A DNA stretch of 64,000 bases, from assembly GCA_905221615.1 (NCBI GenBank), contig CAJNDT010000968.1, forward strand, positions 1,076,232-1,140,231, read 5' to 3'. The position numbers and the translations under genes were made by a program. Below, piece after piece: positions 39,023 to 47,859 of the stretch. The DNA comes from Symbiodinium sp. CCMP2592 (taxonomy: Eukaryota > Sar > Dinophyceae > Suessiales > Symbiodiniaceae). How positions within the stretch are numbered: the stretch's first letter is position 1; every line of letters starts with the position of its first letter. The notes beneath the pieces are model-generated. The model saw only the letters and a program-made list of their open reading frames with translations, made no database searches and was not told the origin of the DNA.

Positions 39023-39110
39023 AGCTTGCCGGATTTTGCCCCCTGCAGAAGCGCATCTCTGGCTGTCTGTCGCATCTCCTCCACGGTCGCAGCCTCCCAA
39101 GCGCATGTCA
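39023..39110 (-). CDS. Exon with VTCAWEAATVEEMRQTARDA
   Basis: After the - strand acceptor CCCTCACAG the frame reads VTCAWEAATVEEMRQTARDA, then LLQGAKSGKLLEA. A helical, TVEEMRxTAR-containing segment of this kind is frequent in dinoflagellate hypothetical proteins. The exon is followed by GGCACGAC, perhaps a non-canonical donor. It pairs naturally with the coiled-coil exon upstream. Confidence 0.55.
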
Positions 39111-39280
39111 CTGTGAGGGTTGGAGTGCGAGTTCGGTTTGAAAGGTTTGGCACCAAACCTTCGAGACGGAGGCCGAGGAAAACCGATCTGCAACCTGAGC
39201 TCAGCCGGGCACCGAAGGTGCAATGAGACTTGCTCGTCTTTGCAGTGCTGGCCCCCATGCTGCACCCGGAAACAGCGACC

Positions 39281-39495
39281 CTGAGCACTTCAAAAACTTC
39301 TTTAGCTGCCTCCTCCAGCTTCTTGGCGTCAGCCTCCTGCTCCTTCTTATCCTCTTCTGCCCTGCGCTTGGCCGCTTCCTCTGCGCGAGCCTTCTCGGCG
39401 TCCTCCTTCTCCTTTGCCTGCTCCAGCTTCCTGGCACATGCCTCTTGGTTTTTCTTCGCCACTGCCTTGCGCCTGGCCTCCGGCAGCACTCGTAC
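39281..39495 (-). CDS. Coiled-coil exon, Ala/Glu/Lys-rich
   Basis: The - frame reads EARRKAVAKKNQEACARKLE, then QAKEKEDAEKARAEEAAKRR, then KKEQEADAKKLEEAAKEVFE. It is a continuous charged heptad-like helix. The end at about 39,281 (EVL, then CAGGG) precedes the exon at 39,110 after about 170 bp of presumed intron. It likely belongs to the same - strand gene as the exons near 29 kb and perhaps 24 kb, now separated by retroelements. Confidence 0.5.
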
Positions 39496-39609
39496 AGGTT
39501 TACATGCTGAACCGGTGGGTGCTTGAAACAGCAGAGCCCTTACAGTACGAGAGCAAGTTCTGCTGCGTCTACATGCCCGGCCGAAAACATGCAAAGCATC
39601 AGATAACTT

Positions 39610-40020
39610 GAAATTCGGTGAAGTCAAGGCCTGCTGGCAGAAGCTCAGGTTGCACGTACTCTTAGGTACATGCATGCTTGCTCACTTGTTTACTTGCGTG
39701 TTCGCCCACCTGTCTGCACAAAATCTATTGTCAACAGATGTGTGCGACATGCAATGCCTGCATGCGTACATACGGCAGACAGAACTGCAGGCACGCACGG
39801 CAGCTCGCATGCCTTTGTACACACATACACACAAACAGACACATTTGTTGAGGGGTATCGGGGGGGTTCTGTAAGCTTGACTTTCAATTTTTTCCACAGC
39901 ATCTTACCTTCAAGCCAAGGACCCGAAACCCATTGGCCCAAAAACCAATCCGAGGCAGAATAGGCCTTGCGCTTGCCGTGCCGCTTCTGTTCGGGGGTTC
40001 AAAGGAAGGAACGCGGCTGT
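39610..40020. other. Spacer
   Basis: ACACAC-type simple sequence around 39,820-39,845, otherwise unremarkable. No exon is claimed. Confidence 0.4.
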
Positions 40021-40595
40021 AGCACTTTGCAGCAGGCCTCTTTTGACACCGTGTCGTCTTTGTTGACGTCGATGGCCTTGAGAAGGCTCGTCGGGCATCC
40101 GAAGCGCGGGCAACAGGGTGAGAACCACAACCTGGCCTCGAAAGCCGCAGCAAGCGTTTGCTTGACCTCGCTTAATTCTGCCGATGCGGCTTCACGGAAG
40201 GCACCACCACACAATTCACATTGAATGTTGCTAAGCCTGACACGTCCTTCAACTCCTGCGCACAAGCTCGATTGCGCGTTTCGGCTCTTGTTAGACTCAG
40301 CACGATTGACTCTATAAACTATAGTTCTACACATTTTTTCTTGGGTCTCAATATGTTTCACAAAAGCAACAACATGTATTGAGCAATCTCGTGTCTTTTC
40401 GAAAAAAACCAGACCAAGCTCATGTTCGCCGCCTTCCGCAACGCTTTCACCTCCTGCGGGGCCAACACCACAGCTATGACTCACCCCAAGACACAACTTC
40501 GGTACAATCCTAAACGAATTCCGACAAAAGTCCTTCAACAGCTTGAACATCAGTTGCTTCTGCATCGAAGAGATCCTTGACCTCAAGACGCACAA
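39999..40595 (-). CDS. Probable exon with degenerate EF-hand-like loop (copy 1)
   Basis: The - frame is open for 198 codons: MQKQLMFKLLKDFCRNSFRI, GPAGGESVAEGGEHELGLVF, and near the end LLKAIDVNKDDTVSKEACCK. The last resembles an EF-hand loop (D-x-N-x-D), but Gly at loop position 6 is Asp and the final acidic residue is off by one, so calcium binding is doubtful. In the second copy (59,172-59,846) a 3-bp difference keeps the frame, supporting coding. Many differences between copies change amino acids. Function is unknown. Confidence 0.45.
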   Translation of the reverse strand: MCVLRSRISSMQKQLMFKLLKDFCRNSFRIVPKLCLGVSHSCGVGPAGGESVAEGGEHELGLVFFEKTRDCSIHVVAFVKHIETQEKMCRTIVYRVNRAESNKSRNAQSSLCAGVEGRVRLSNIQCELCGGAFREAASAELSEVKQTLAAAFEARLWFSPCCPRFGCPTSLLKAIDVNKDDTVSKEACCKVLQPRSFL

Positions 40596-41274
40596 GAAGA
40601 ATGTACTGCACAGCCGACCTTGATATCAACACGAGAAGGGCTTCTCTTCGCACTCACACCCTGAGCCTCATATAGCATATTCCGGACAGTTTTGACATGT
40701 ACATGCTCATCACATTGTTGGTGAAGTTAAACCATGATATGCAGTAAATAGGGGTCTGGGGTTGCTGTACAAAGTTGTTACCCGTCTTTCCTGGTTACCT
40801 TTACGAATTTCCACGAAGTCAAACTGTGTCACAGACTGTTACTTTTTGGTACCGTCGACACTTTTGCAACTTACGGCAGATCCGGTCTCGCAAAAAAGCT
40901 AAACTGGGCTCAAGAGATGTCGTGACTCACAGCCCGATCAACCACAGCAGCGGTTTACCAGCAGTCGAACATGTAGAAACACTCACGGTTTGCATGGTCC
41001 ACATTGTTTGTAGCCACGGGACATAGCTTGTGCCTTCACCATTGTGGACTCATTCTACTTGCCTTGGTCACAACTCCGCAGTCTTGACGATGATCGAAAT
41101 TTCCATTGCCAACAGTCCATACGATCTGCTGTGCGTCTCGCACACAGCAAAAATTTCTCTGGAAAGTCCCCAAACAGTCTCGCTGTAGGGATTCTCTCTT
41201 CAAAGCACTGTCCGCGCTAAGGTAAAATGGCGTGTCCGCGCCCCGCTCCTTGTGTGGGTCGATGATACTGTGTT

Positions 41275-42115
41275 GATGCTCACCTCACCGAGCGTGTTGA
41301 TAAGTTGTTGCTGCCCTTTACGAACTTGCAGTTGTCAACCTGTATCCAAAGCAGTCCCTGCAGGCAAACTCGGTCCGAATGTGCTCTCGCCAGAGACACG
41401 CGACGAATTGTCTGTGCAAGGGGATGGCTCGAATCCTCAAGATCAGTAGACCAGAAGCACTTTAGCTTGTATGGCAATAGTTGATATGCCGAAGCATATT
41501 CTTGAGCCAAAGTTGCGTTGTGTGCAGAGAAATTATGGCAGGCACTGTCGCATGGTCCGGCTAGCGGGCCCAAGCGCGGGCAACATAAAAGCAGTGAGAC
41601 AAGATCTGCAAGACGGTGCCTTGCTCTATGTACATGGTGGCACATGACATCAGATTCATAGCTCAGATTGCGACACCTGCGAATTGGACTAAGCATCGAG
41701 GTCCGTTCGCACCCCCCATGAGTTGCGTCTCTGGCACTACACTCACTTTGGAAGAGAGTCGCGATTAGACAAAAAGAAAATATCCGCCGCAACTTTGAGG
41801 ATTGTTTAGGATAAGAGCCATGAGTTCTCAATTTAAAGGTTGTGACACTTCTCTACGTCAGTGACGATCCCCTGAAATGACTTCGCGGAATCAGAGAGAC
41901 ACCGAAGAAATAGGCCACGATTGGATTCCACCTGCACGTAGTAGCCAGTGCCACGAACTTGCCAGCAGTGAAAGACGATATGACCGATTGTCTTCCTCCC
42001 AGCGCCGGAGACGTTGACGTTCACGCTCACGTTCCTTAGGAGTCTTGGACTTGCCTGTGCCTCTGCCCTTGTCGACATGGGTGTTGGCATTCCAAGGACG
42101 CCGATAATACGGTAT
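41275..42115 (-). CDS. Repeated-exon gene, downstream part (copy 1)
   Basis: On the - strand an exon ends LINTLGE before GTGAGCATC (41,289-41,281), and a paralogous exon ends YVNKLGE before the same GTGAGCAT donor (42,128-42,120). The stretch at 41,455-41,830 is a diverged copy of 42,300-42,665, shifted by about 831 bp. The gene thus contains tandemly duplicated exon-plus-intron units. In this copy an exon segment of about 252 bp present at 61,370-61,620 is missing, so the gene here is probably damaged. Confidence 0.45.
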
Positions 42116-42789
42116 AAATGCTCACCTCACCGAGCTTGTTCACATAGTTGACAGTGGTGGCTTTCTACGATGCAGTAGCCAGTCGTACTGATACCAACGC
42201 AATCGCTGGCAAACTCGGCTCACCCTTTTTCGCGGGAGAGATACTCGCAGCGAGTTGTCTGTGCAGACAGGAATTGTTCAATCCTCAAGGCTCGTTAGAC
42301 TCGACAGTAGATGAGTAGATTCACTCATATTCTTGAGCCTAAGTTGCGTTGCACGCGGAGCGTATGGTAAAGTGACTTGTCGCCGGGTCCACACAGTGGT
42401 ACCGGGCTACATGGTACGAGGCCCACACAGTGGCTCCTCGACCCATGGACATGGCGTACCATGACATGTGGCTCATAGCTGTCATACCTAAAGAAGCGAC
42501 ACCTACGAATTGGACTAGGCATCGAGGTCCGTTCGCACCCCCCATGAGTTGTGCCTCCGGCACTGCTCACACGAAGAGAGTCGCGATGGAAACAGAAAAG
42601 GCTCCGCAGCAACTTTGGACATTGCTGAGGATAAGAGCTTTGACTCCCAATTAATAAGGTTGTGACATATCACTACGTCGGTAACGATCCCGGGAAACAT
42701 CACTCGCAGAATCAGAGAGTCATCGAAGAATATCAGTACGGATGCCGCCGCACATGAACGAGCGTCACACAGATGACGATGTAGAGACT

Positions 42790-43702
42790 CACCCTTGGTG
42801 ATCTCTTGCCCATCGTCCCGCTTGCCGACGGGCCTGCTCCCTTTCAGCGGGACGTCGGTTCTTGCCCTTGCCCTTGTCAGCAGCAGTGTTGGCATTGTAC
42901 CGTTGACGGTTCGCAGAAAATGCCTGTGCCCCAGATTCTCGTCCGACTTGCGCACGTTGTTCTGCCGTCACGGTTGTATCCATGATGGACGCTTGCCCAC
43001 GGGACAGATACTCATGCGGTGCAATGTGCTCCAAAGCTCTTCGTCTTCGAATAAGGCACGAGGATTGTTTTCGGCTTCCGCACGGTTCTTGATGAACTTG
43101 TCCAGGTATTTCCTTGGCACAGGGGTGTCACTGTCGATGAGCATGCCGACGGTTGTGACGCTGACGTCTCCAAGACTCACATTGGCCATCACCCCAACAG
43201 AGTCAATGAACAGGAATCCGACCGGACCAGAAGGAGCGGGACGAATGAGCGAAAAGAGCTGGTACCACGTGAGCTTGGGAATGATGTCGCTGAGAACGCC
43301 CACACAGCTGCCGTTCTCGTAGTTCTCTTTTGACTTCAGGGACGTCTGGTACATCTGCAGCAGCAGGCTGCTGTCTTTGGTTGTGAGATACAGGCGGAAG
43401 CTTCGATCGACAAAAACTAAAACGCTGAGAAAATTCAATCGCGATTGAACTTTTTCAATCGGCGGTCCTGTGGGATGCTCCGGAACAGGATCCTGGGAGT
43501 AGCCGAGGCAGGCCGCCTCATTAGACGCCACCGTGTTCCCCGCCGCCCGGCTCTCGCCGCCGTGCTCCTCCCGTTGGCGAAGACGCCGGCACGGAGACGG
43601 TTTCTGGAACCGGTTGTCGCCGCCACGACTGTGGACCCGAGGTCGCAGCCCGTGTGGAGCCTCTGGCCGCTTGCGGCATTTCTTCAGTTTTGTGCGCAGC
43701 AC
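42790..43702 (-). CDS. Repeated-exon gene, 5' part (copy 1), with a frame conflict
   Basis: The - frame from 43,702 to 42,968 includes VFVDRSFRLYLTTKDSSLLL, GSCVGVLSDIIPKLTWYQLF, IRPAPSGPVGFLFIDSVGVM and VPRKYLDKFIKNRAEAENNP, then ends. A second frame (43,034-42,789) reads ALEHIAPHEYLSRGQASIMD, then TVTAEQRAQVGRESG, and stops beside a GTGAGTC donor. The paralogous exon at 61,160-61,620 joins the equivalents of both parts in one frame, so a shift near 43,045 must be bridged by a short intron, or the gene carries an old frameshift. No family is recognised. Confidence 0.5.
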
Positions 43703-44090
43703 CTAGCTGCTTGCCGAAAGGGTGGCAGGGTGGCGTATCCGCTCTATAAATCCCGGACGCTCGTGGCTAGGGAGGCACGGCTATGCTCCCGAAGCGCGAG
43801 GAGTAGCGCCGTTGCTTCGGCTGCTCGTCTCACCAGCCCGTGGCCGCTGTGCGGCGCGGACTGTGGAAGGCTCAGAGCCTCGTGCCAGGAGTGCCGAGAA
43901 AAGTAAGGGGTTGCGCGTGTGTTCGGTTTAGGAAGGGTTGTCGGGTAGGTTTTTGGCAAAGCCTCCGGCCGCCCGCTGCCCTAACGACACACCCCGTGCC
44001 CTCGGCTGAGGGCGAATGTGACTGTACATAGTCTACGGGCTGTGCTGTGAGACTTTGTGCTTTTATGCATGTGTACTGTGAATTCGTGTT

Positions 44091-44111
44091 CCATAACATT
44101 TTTGGCTCAAG
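44091..44111 (+). other. Spliced-leader-like sequence (possible relict SL), copy 1
   Basis: CCATAACATTTTTGGCTCAAG matches the 21-base core of the dinoflagellate spliced leader (CCGTAGCCATTTTGGCTCAAG) at 17 of 21 positions, including the last 12 in a row. Relict leaders mark reinserted cDNAs in dinoflagellates. No intact downstream gene is visible on the + strand, so this is tentative. Confidence 0.4.
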
Positions 44112-44475
44112 CGAGCACGGCAGTAAATCGTAGGTTGCTCCGTGTAGCCTGCGATATATTGGCGGTGCGCAGCACGCTCCTGTGGTAGACGTGCGACCTG
44201 ACACGGTCGCGGGACTTCTGCAGCAGAGCACGTAAACGGGCGGCGCACGATTGCCTGGTGGTAACTCTGCCCCGCTGTGCTCCTTCACAGTAAGCTCAGA
44301 GTTCGTTGCATCAATCCTTGCCAAGCCAAAGAGTATGAGTGTGTTTTTGTGTGTGTATGTGTGTGTGCGTTTGTGCGTGCATGTAAAATTACTTGCCTGC
44401 TTGTGTCTTTAATTCGCGAATTTTCTTCAAACATGCAACTATTGTTTATGTAGTTGATAGTTCTTTACATATTGG

Positions 44476-46100
44476 ATCAGTTGTCTGACTTTTGCTTACT
44501 TGTATTGTCGGCCAGAATCTAGAAACAATGTATAGAACCTGTGCAGGAGCAGATCTTTGGCAGACGGTTGATGGGATCCCCCCACCCTTTGGGGCAATTG
44601 TGTCTGCATGCCCTCCCCTGGATCAGCACCTGGTCTTAATTACGTTCTTTGTGACCCTGAAGGCTGCCGTTCCACCCAGGCGTCCGAAGCCAATCTTGGC
44701 CCTTTTGCATGCTGGAAACGATCAAGAGCTACATCACTTCGCGTGCCATCATGTGCGGAATGACATGGGAGATGAGGCTTGACGGATCATGTGTGGAATC
44801 CGCAAGTGTCCGCAAGCGTGGATAGGATTCCCTGAGGCTCCCACACGGAAAGCGGGGGTCAAAATCACCTCGGCAAGTTTCATGGTGCTTGAGGAACGTT
44901 GCCCCACAGACAGCTGTGCAGACACAGCACAAGAAGCATCCTCCATGCCAAAATGACATGGAGAAGGCTCTGTGCGCTGAGCTTCCGGGCAGAAGCTCAG
45001 CGACCACACAGATGACCCGAGTGAGCCGAGAGCGACACGCTCAAGAAGGGGTACATCAAGAGAGGCTTCCGTCTTCTCTAAGCACATGGCACTTTCAAGC
45101 GTGCGCCCTCCAAGCAACGCAAAATTCACACGAACCTGCACCCCCTGCATCTGTTCATTCAGGCTGGAGCAGAAACATAAGACGACAGTATCTGAAGACT
45201 GGAAATCTCGATGACCACAACCAATATCGCGTTGATCGGCAGACAAGAATAGGTCGTTGGTGCTGGCAGTCGTATTTCGGACAGTACTTGCAATACTGTT
45301 GGAAGAGCAGCAGCAGAGTGAGTCGTCGTCATGCCCCGCCACAACGAGGTAAGGTCGAGCATGCAGGAACGGTGCCTTTGCTTTAGGATTTTGGATATGG
45401 GGCTTTGGAGCTTCTAACTTGTAGGCTTTCGGGTTCAGTTTTGTGGGGTTCTATGGTGATTAGGACCTTTAACGCCTATTCCTCGCAGCACTGCATACCA
45501 AAGGGAGCATAAACCTCACATCTGGATGGAAACGGGACAGGCGTTCTGGCAACTTTCTGGTCACAGACCGCGGCACATCGTGAACTGCACAACACCAGGG
45601 AGCCGCTTCCCCTTGCCTTTTAGGCATGTCCCAGGGAGCAGCAATGCTTTCCACAGTCGACGTGTCAAATTGAAATGTTGCAATTTCAGTACGAGGTCTT
45701 CGCACCATATCGGATGGGCCATCATCCCTCTCACTGCAGCATCATAACGGTGAGATGAATCAGCATCGCCGTGATGTCCATCACCCATGACCGCTGTTGT
45801 CATTGCCATGCTCCAACATCTCCGCACGACTGAGTGCAAATCAAGCTGGATAGCTGAATCTCGACTGAGCCAGGTTTGCCTGCCGGTAGCTAGCGGCTGG
45901 GCAACAGGAGTCATCACTAGATCTTCAACCAGTGGCAAAGGAGCGACTCGTCTCTGCAAGATTTGCAAAGTGGCCAACACGGACAATCGAAGCCACGCCT
46001 GTCAAGATCCTGTCAAGTTTGTACATGTTGATTACGCGTTTCTTGGGCAAGACGGCGCTTCTGTCTAAATCCGTCAACAGTTGCCAAATTTGTCAACCGC
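44476..46100. other. Region without a firm gene model
   Basis: Long frames are open on both strands (- strand 44,749-45,342 and 45,561-45,986; + strand 44,889-45,386), but none has recognisable motifs. Some may be exons of the - strand gene with the dsRNA-binding domain just to the right. Confidence 0.3.
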
Positions 46101-46127
46101 TTCACCCCTTTGGGGAATCTGCGCGAC

Positions 46128-46799
46128 CGCTCCAGCACTGTTGGATCTGTCTTGAAGTTATAGGCTGCAGACTTCTTTGCCCGCTTCTCATTCGGCATCA
46201 CCTGAGGCTCGGGCAAAAACTACCATTGCGCATGGGGACAGGGAGAACCGGGATAACTGTTTCCCTGCTTTTGTGACGCACATGGCCTCTCCCTCGTAGG
46301 ACTCGCTGCTCCAGGCGGGAATACGCAGAGAAGCCTGGAAGCCTCCACTGGTCCGCGTAATGTCATAGAAAACTTCCTTGGACATATCATCCACACCAGT
46401 CAAGCACCTGAATCACGGGAGACGGCCAGCAAATGAATGTGTTCCGGTTGCTACTTACGCGAGACACTGAACGACAACCAACTGCAAAGCCAACTGCGAA
46501 TTCAGCAAGGCACCTTGCAAAAGCATGGACGGCCTCTAGCTCGCCTTTCTTCTCCAGCTGGAGGTCGAAGAAGAACTCTCCGTCTGGATCTGCACGCGGC
46601 TGCGTTGAGCTTCGTCTCGGCGACTTGGAAGGCGTCGAGCTCCGCAGTCGTCGTGACCGCGAAGACGGAGGAGTGCCTTTGTCCTTCGGTGGAGAACCAG
46701 CTTTAGCCTCGCTCGAGCTGCTGCGGACGCTTGCTGAAGGCGGGTAGCTGACTGGGTACAGTGCTTTTGGCATAGGCGGCGTGGTGGTCTGTCTGAAGT
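46128..46799 (-). CDS. Double-stranded-RNA-binding-domain-like gene split over three exons
   Basis: Exon 1 (46,799-46,514; acceptor CCTTTCAG, donor GTGCCT) is Ser/Pro/Arg-rich (KGTPPSSRSRRLRSSTPSKS) and ends KKGELEAVHAFAR. Exon 2 (46,407 to about 46,283; acceptor GATTCAG) reads GVDDMSKEVFYDITRTSGGF, then QASLRIPAWSSESYEGEA. Exon 3 (46,201 to about 46,128; acceptor GCCTCAG) reads MPNEKRAKKSAAYNFKTDPT. The order helix, F-A-x-L/I strands, Y-x-G-E-A, then K-R-A-K-K-S-A-A helix fits a dsRBD fold, with the basic KKxxA helix that contacts RNA. Exact joints are uncertain, and the rest of the gene was not resolved. Confidence 0.55.
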
Positions 46800-46849
46800 C
46801 TGAAAGGACTGTGCATGCGTGCAAGTCAGGCATCGTTCAACCAGCAGTT

Positions 46850-47410
46850 CAACAATCGTGGCTTCTGGTAGAGGTGTGAGATGCTGCTTTTTGTTGACTC
46901 GCGTCCCGACTTGAGTCTGCAAAAGGCTGCGACTTCCTCGAGTTCAGCCCATGTCACAACCGGCCAGCCCCTCCCCGAAACATGCAAATCTTCTTTCAAC
47001 ATCTTTCAACTGCGCCTGGCGGACTGCAAGCTCGGAGTTTAAGCATGCTGACGAGGGAAGCTGAGAAACAAAGAATAGCAACAGCACCCAGATACCTATG
47101 TGCCCCACCATGTGTAAACTGACAGCAGAAATGTGCTGCGTCCGAGCCCCTGACCCGGACTTCAGGACCCAATCGGCAGAGGCCGGATATGAAAGGAAGG
47201 GAGCAGCTGACTCTACCATTCCACGTCATTTTTGAGGCACAGGCTTAGCGACGGAATGTAGCGGTTAGCATTGACAGACCTCCAGCGATGTCATTGAACG
47301 ATTGCGCAAAAGCCATGCCAGGAACTTAGGCGCGGACTGAACAACCAACGCACCGAAGCCCAAGCCGGTAAGGCCATGTCAATACGATGCCGACCTTTGC
47401 TAGCATGACT
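46850..47410. other. Spacer
   Basis: No confident exon on either strand. Confidence 0.35.
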
Positions 47411-47700
47411 TTATGCAAGCACATGCGGTGTCGCCTCATGCAGGGTCGAATGCCTGAGTGTGAGAAAAAATTGCAGATTTCCCAAGGAACATGAGCAGAA
47501 TAACAGCGGTGGCGTAAGAGGACGGTACACAGGAGCAGGAGGCAGAGGAGCAGGAGGAGCAGGAGGAGCAGGAGGAGCAGGAGGAGCAGGAGGAGCAGGA
47601 ACAGGAGGAGGAGGAGGAGGAGGAGGAGGAGGAGGTGGAGGAGTCACTTCTAGCATCCACGAGGCTGAAGGAGGACTGAGGCAGAGGCAAGACGGCTCTC
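47411..47700 (-). CDS. Possible Pro-rich exon over a GGAGCAGGA repeat
   Basis: On the - strand a Pro run is followed by PAP and PP-A units, flanked by SASWMLEV and PVYRPLTPPLLFCS. The DNA is an AGGAGC/AGG minisatellite (47,527-47,640), so the frame may be open by composition alone. Poly-Pro exons do occur in this type of genome. Low confidence. Confidence 0.3.
47527..47640. repeat. GGAGCAGGA / AGG minisatellite
   Basis: Nine-base GGAGCAGGA units pass into a pure AGG run. Confidence 0.9.
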
Positions 47701-47859
47701 CAGCATTGAATTCCGATGCCGTACAGAAAAACAAGGCCGGAACATGTAAAACGCATCCCCAAAACGGCTCAGCCACAGTCTGCATTAGCCTGTCATGACA
47801 TGTCGTGTCGACGGTGTCGGCAGAAGTGGCCTTCCAGAGCAGAATGCTCATGTCTGATC

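Larger units (their letters stand above)
40021..44475. repeat. Segmental duplication 1, copy 1
   Basis: It matches 59,278-64,000 with very few differences, starting AGCACTTTGCAGCAGGCCTC. Differences include about 252 bp absent here at 42,089/42,090 relative to the other copy, a small replacement near 40,630, and a 3-bp in-frame difference at about 40,368. The match continues to the window end in copy 2, so the full unit may be longer. Confidence 0.93.

Noticed and set aside
40100-40130. Functional EF-hand calcium site (DVNKDDTVSKEA)
   Set aside because: The Gly at loop position 6 and the Glu at position 12 are missing; called only EF-hand-like.
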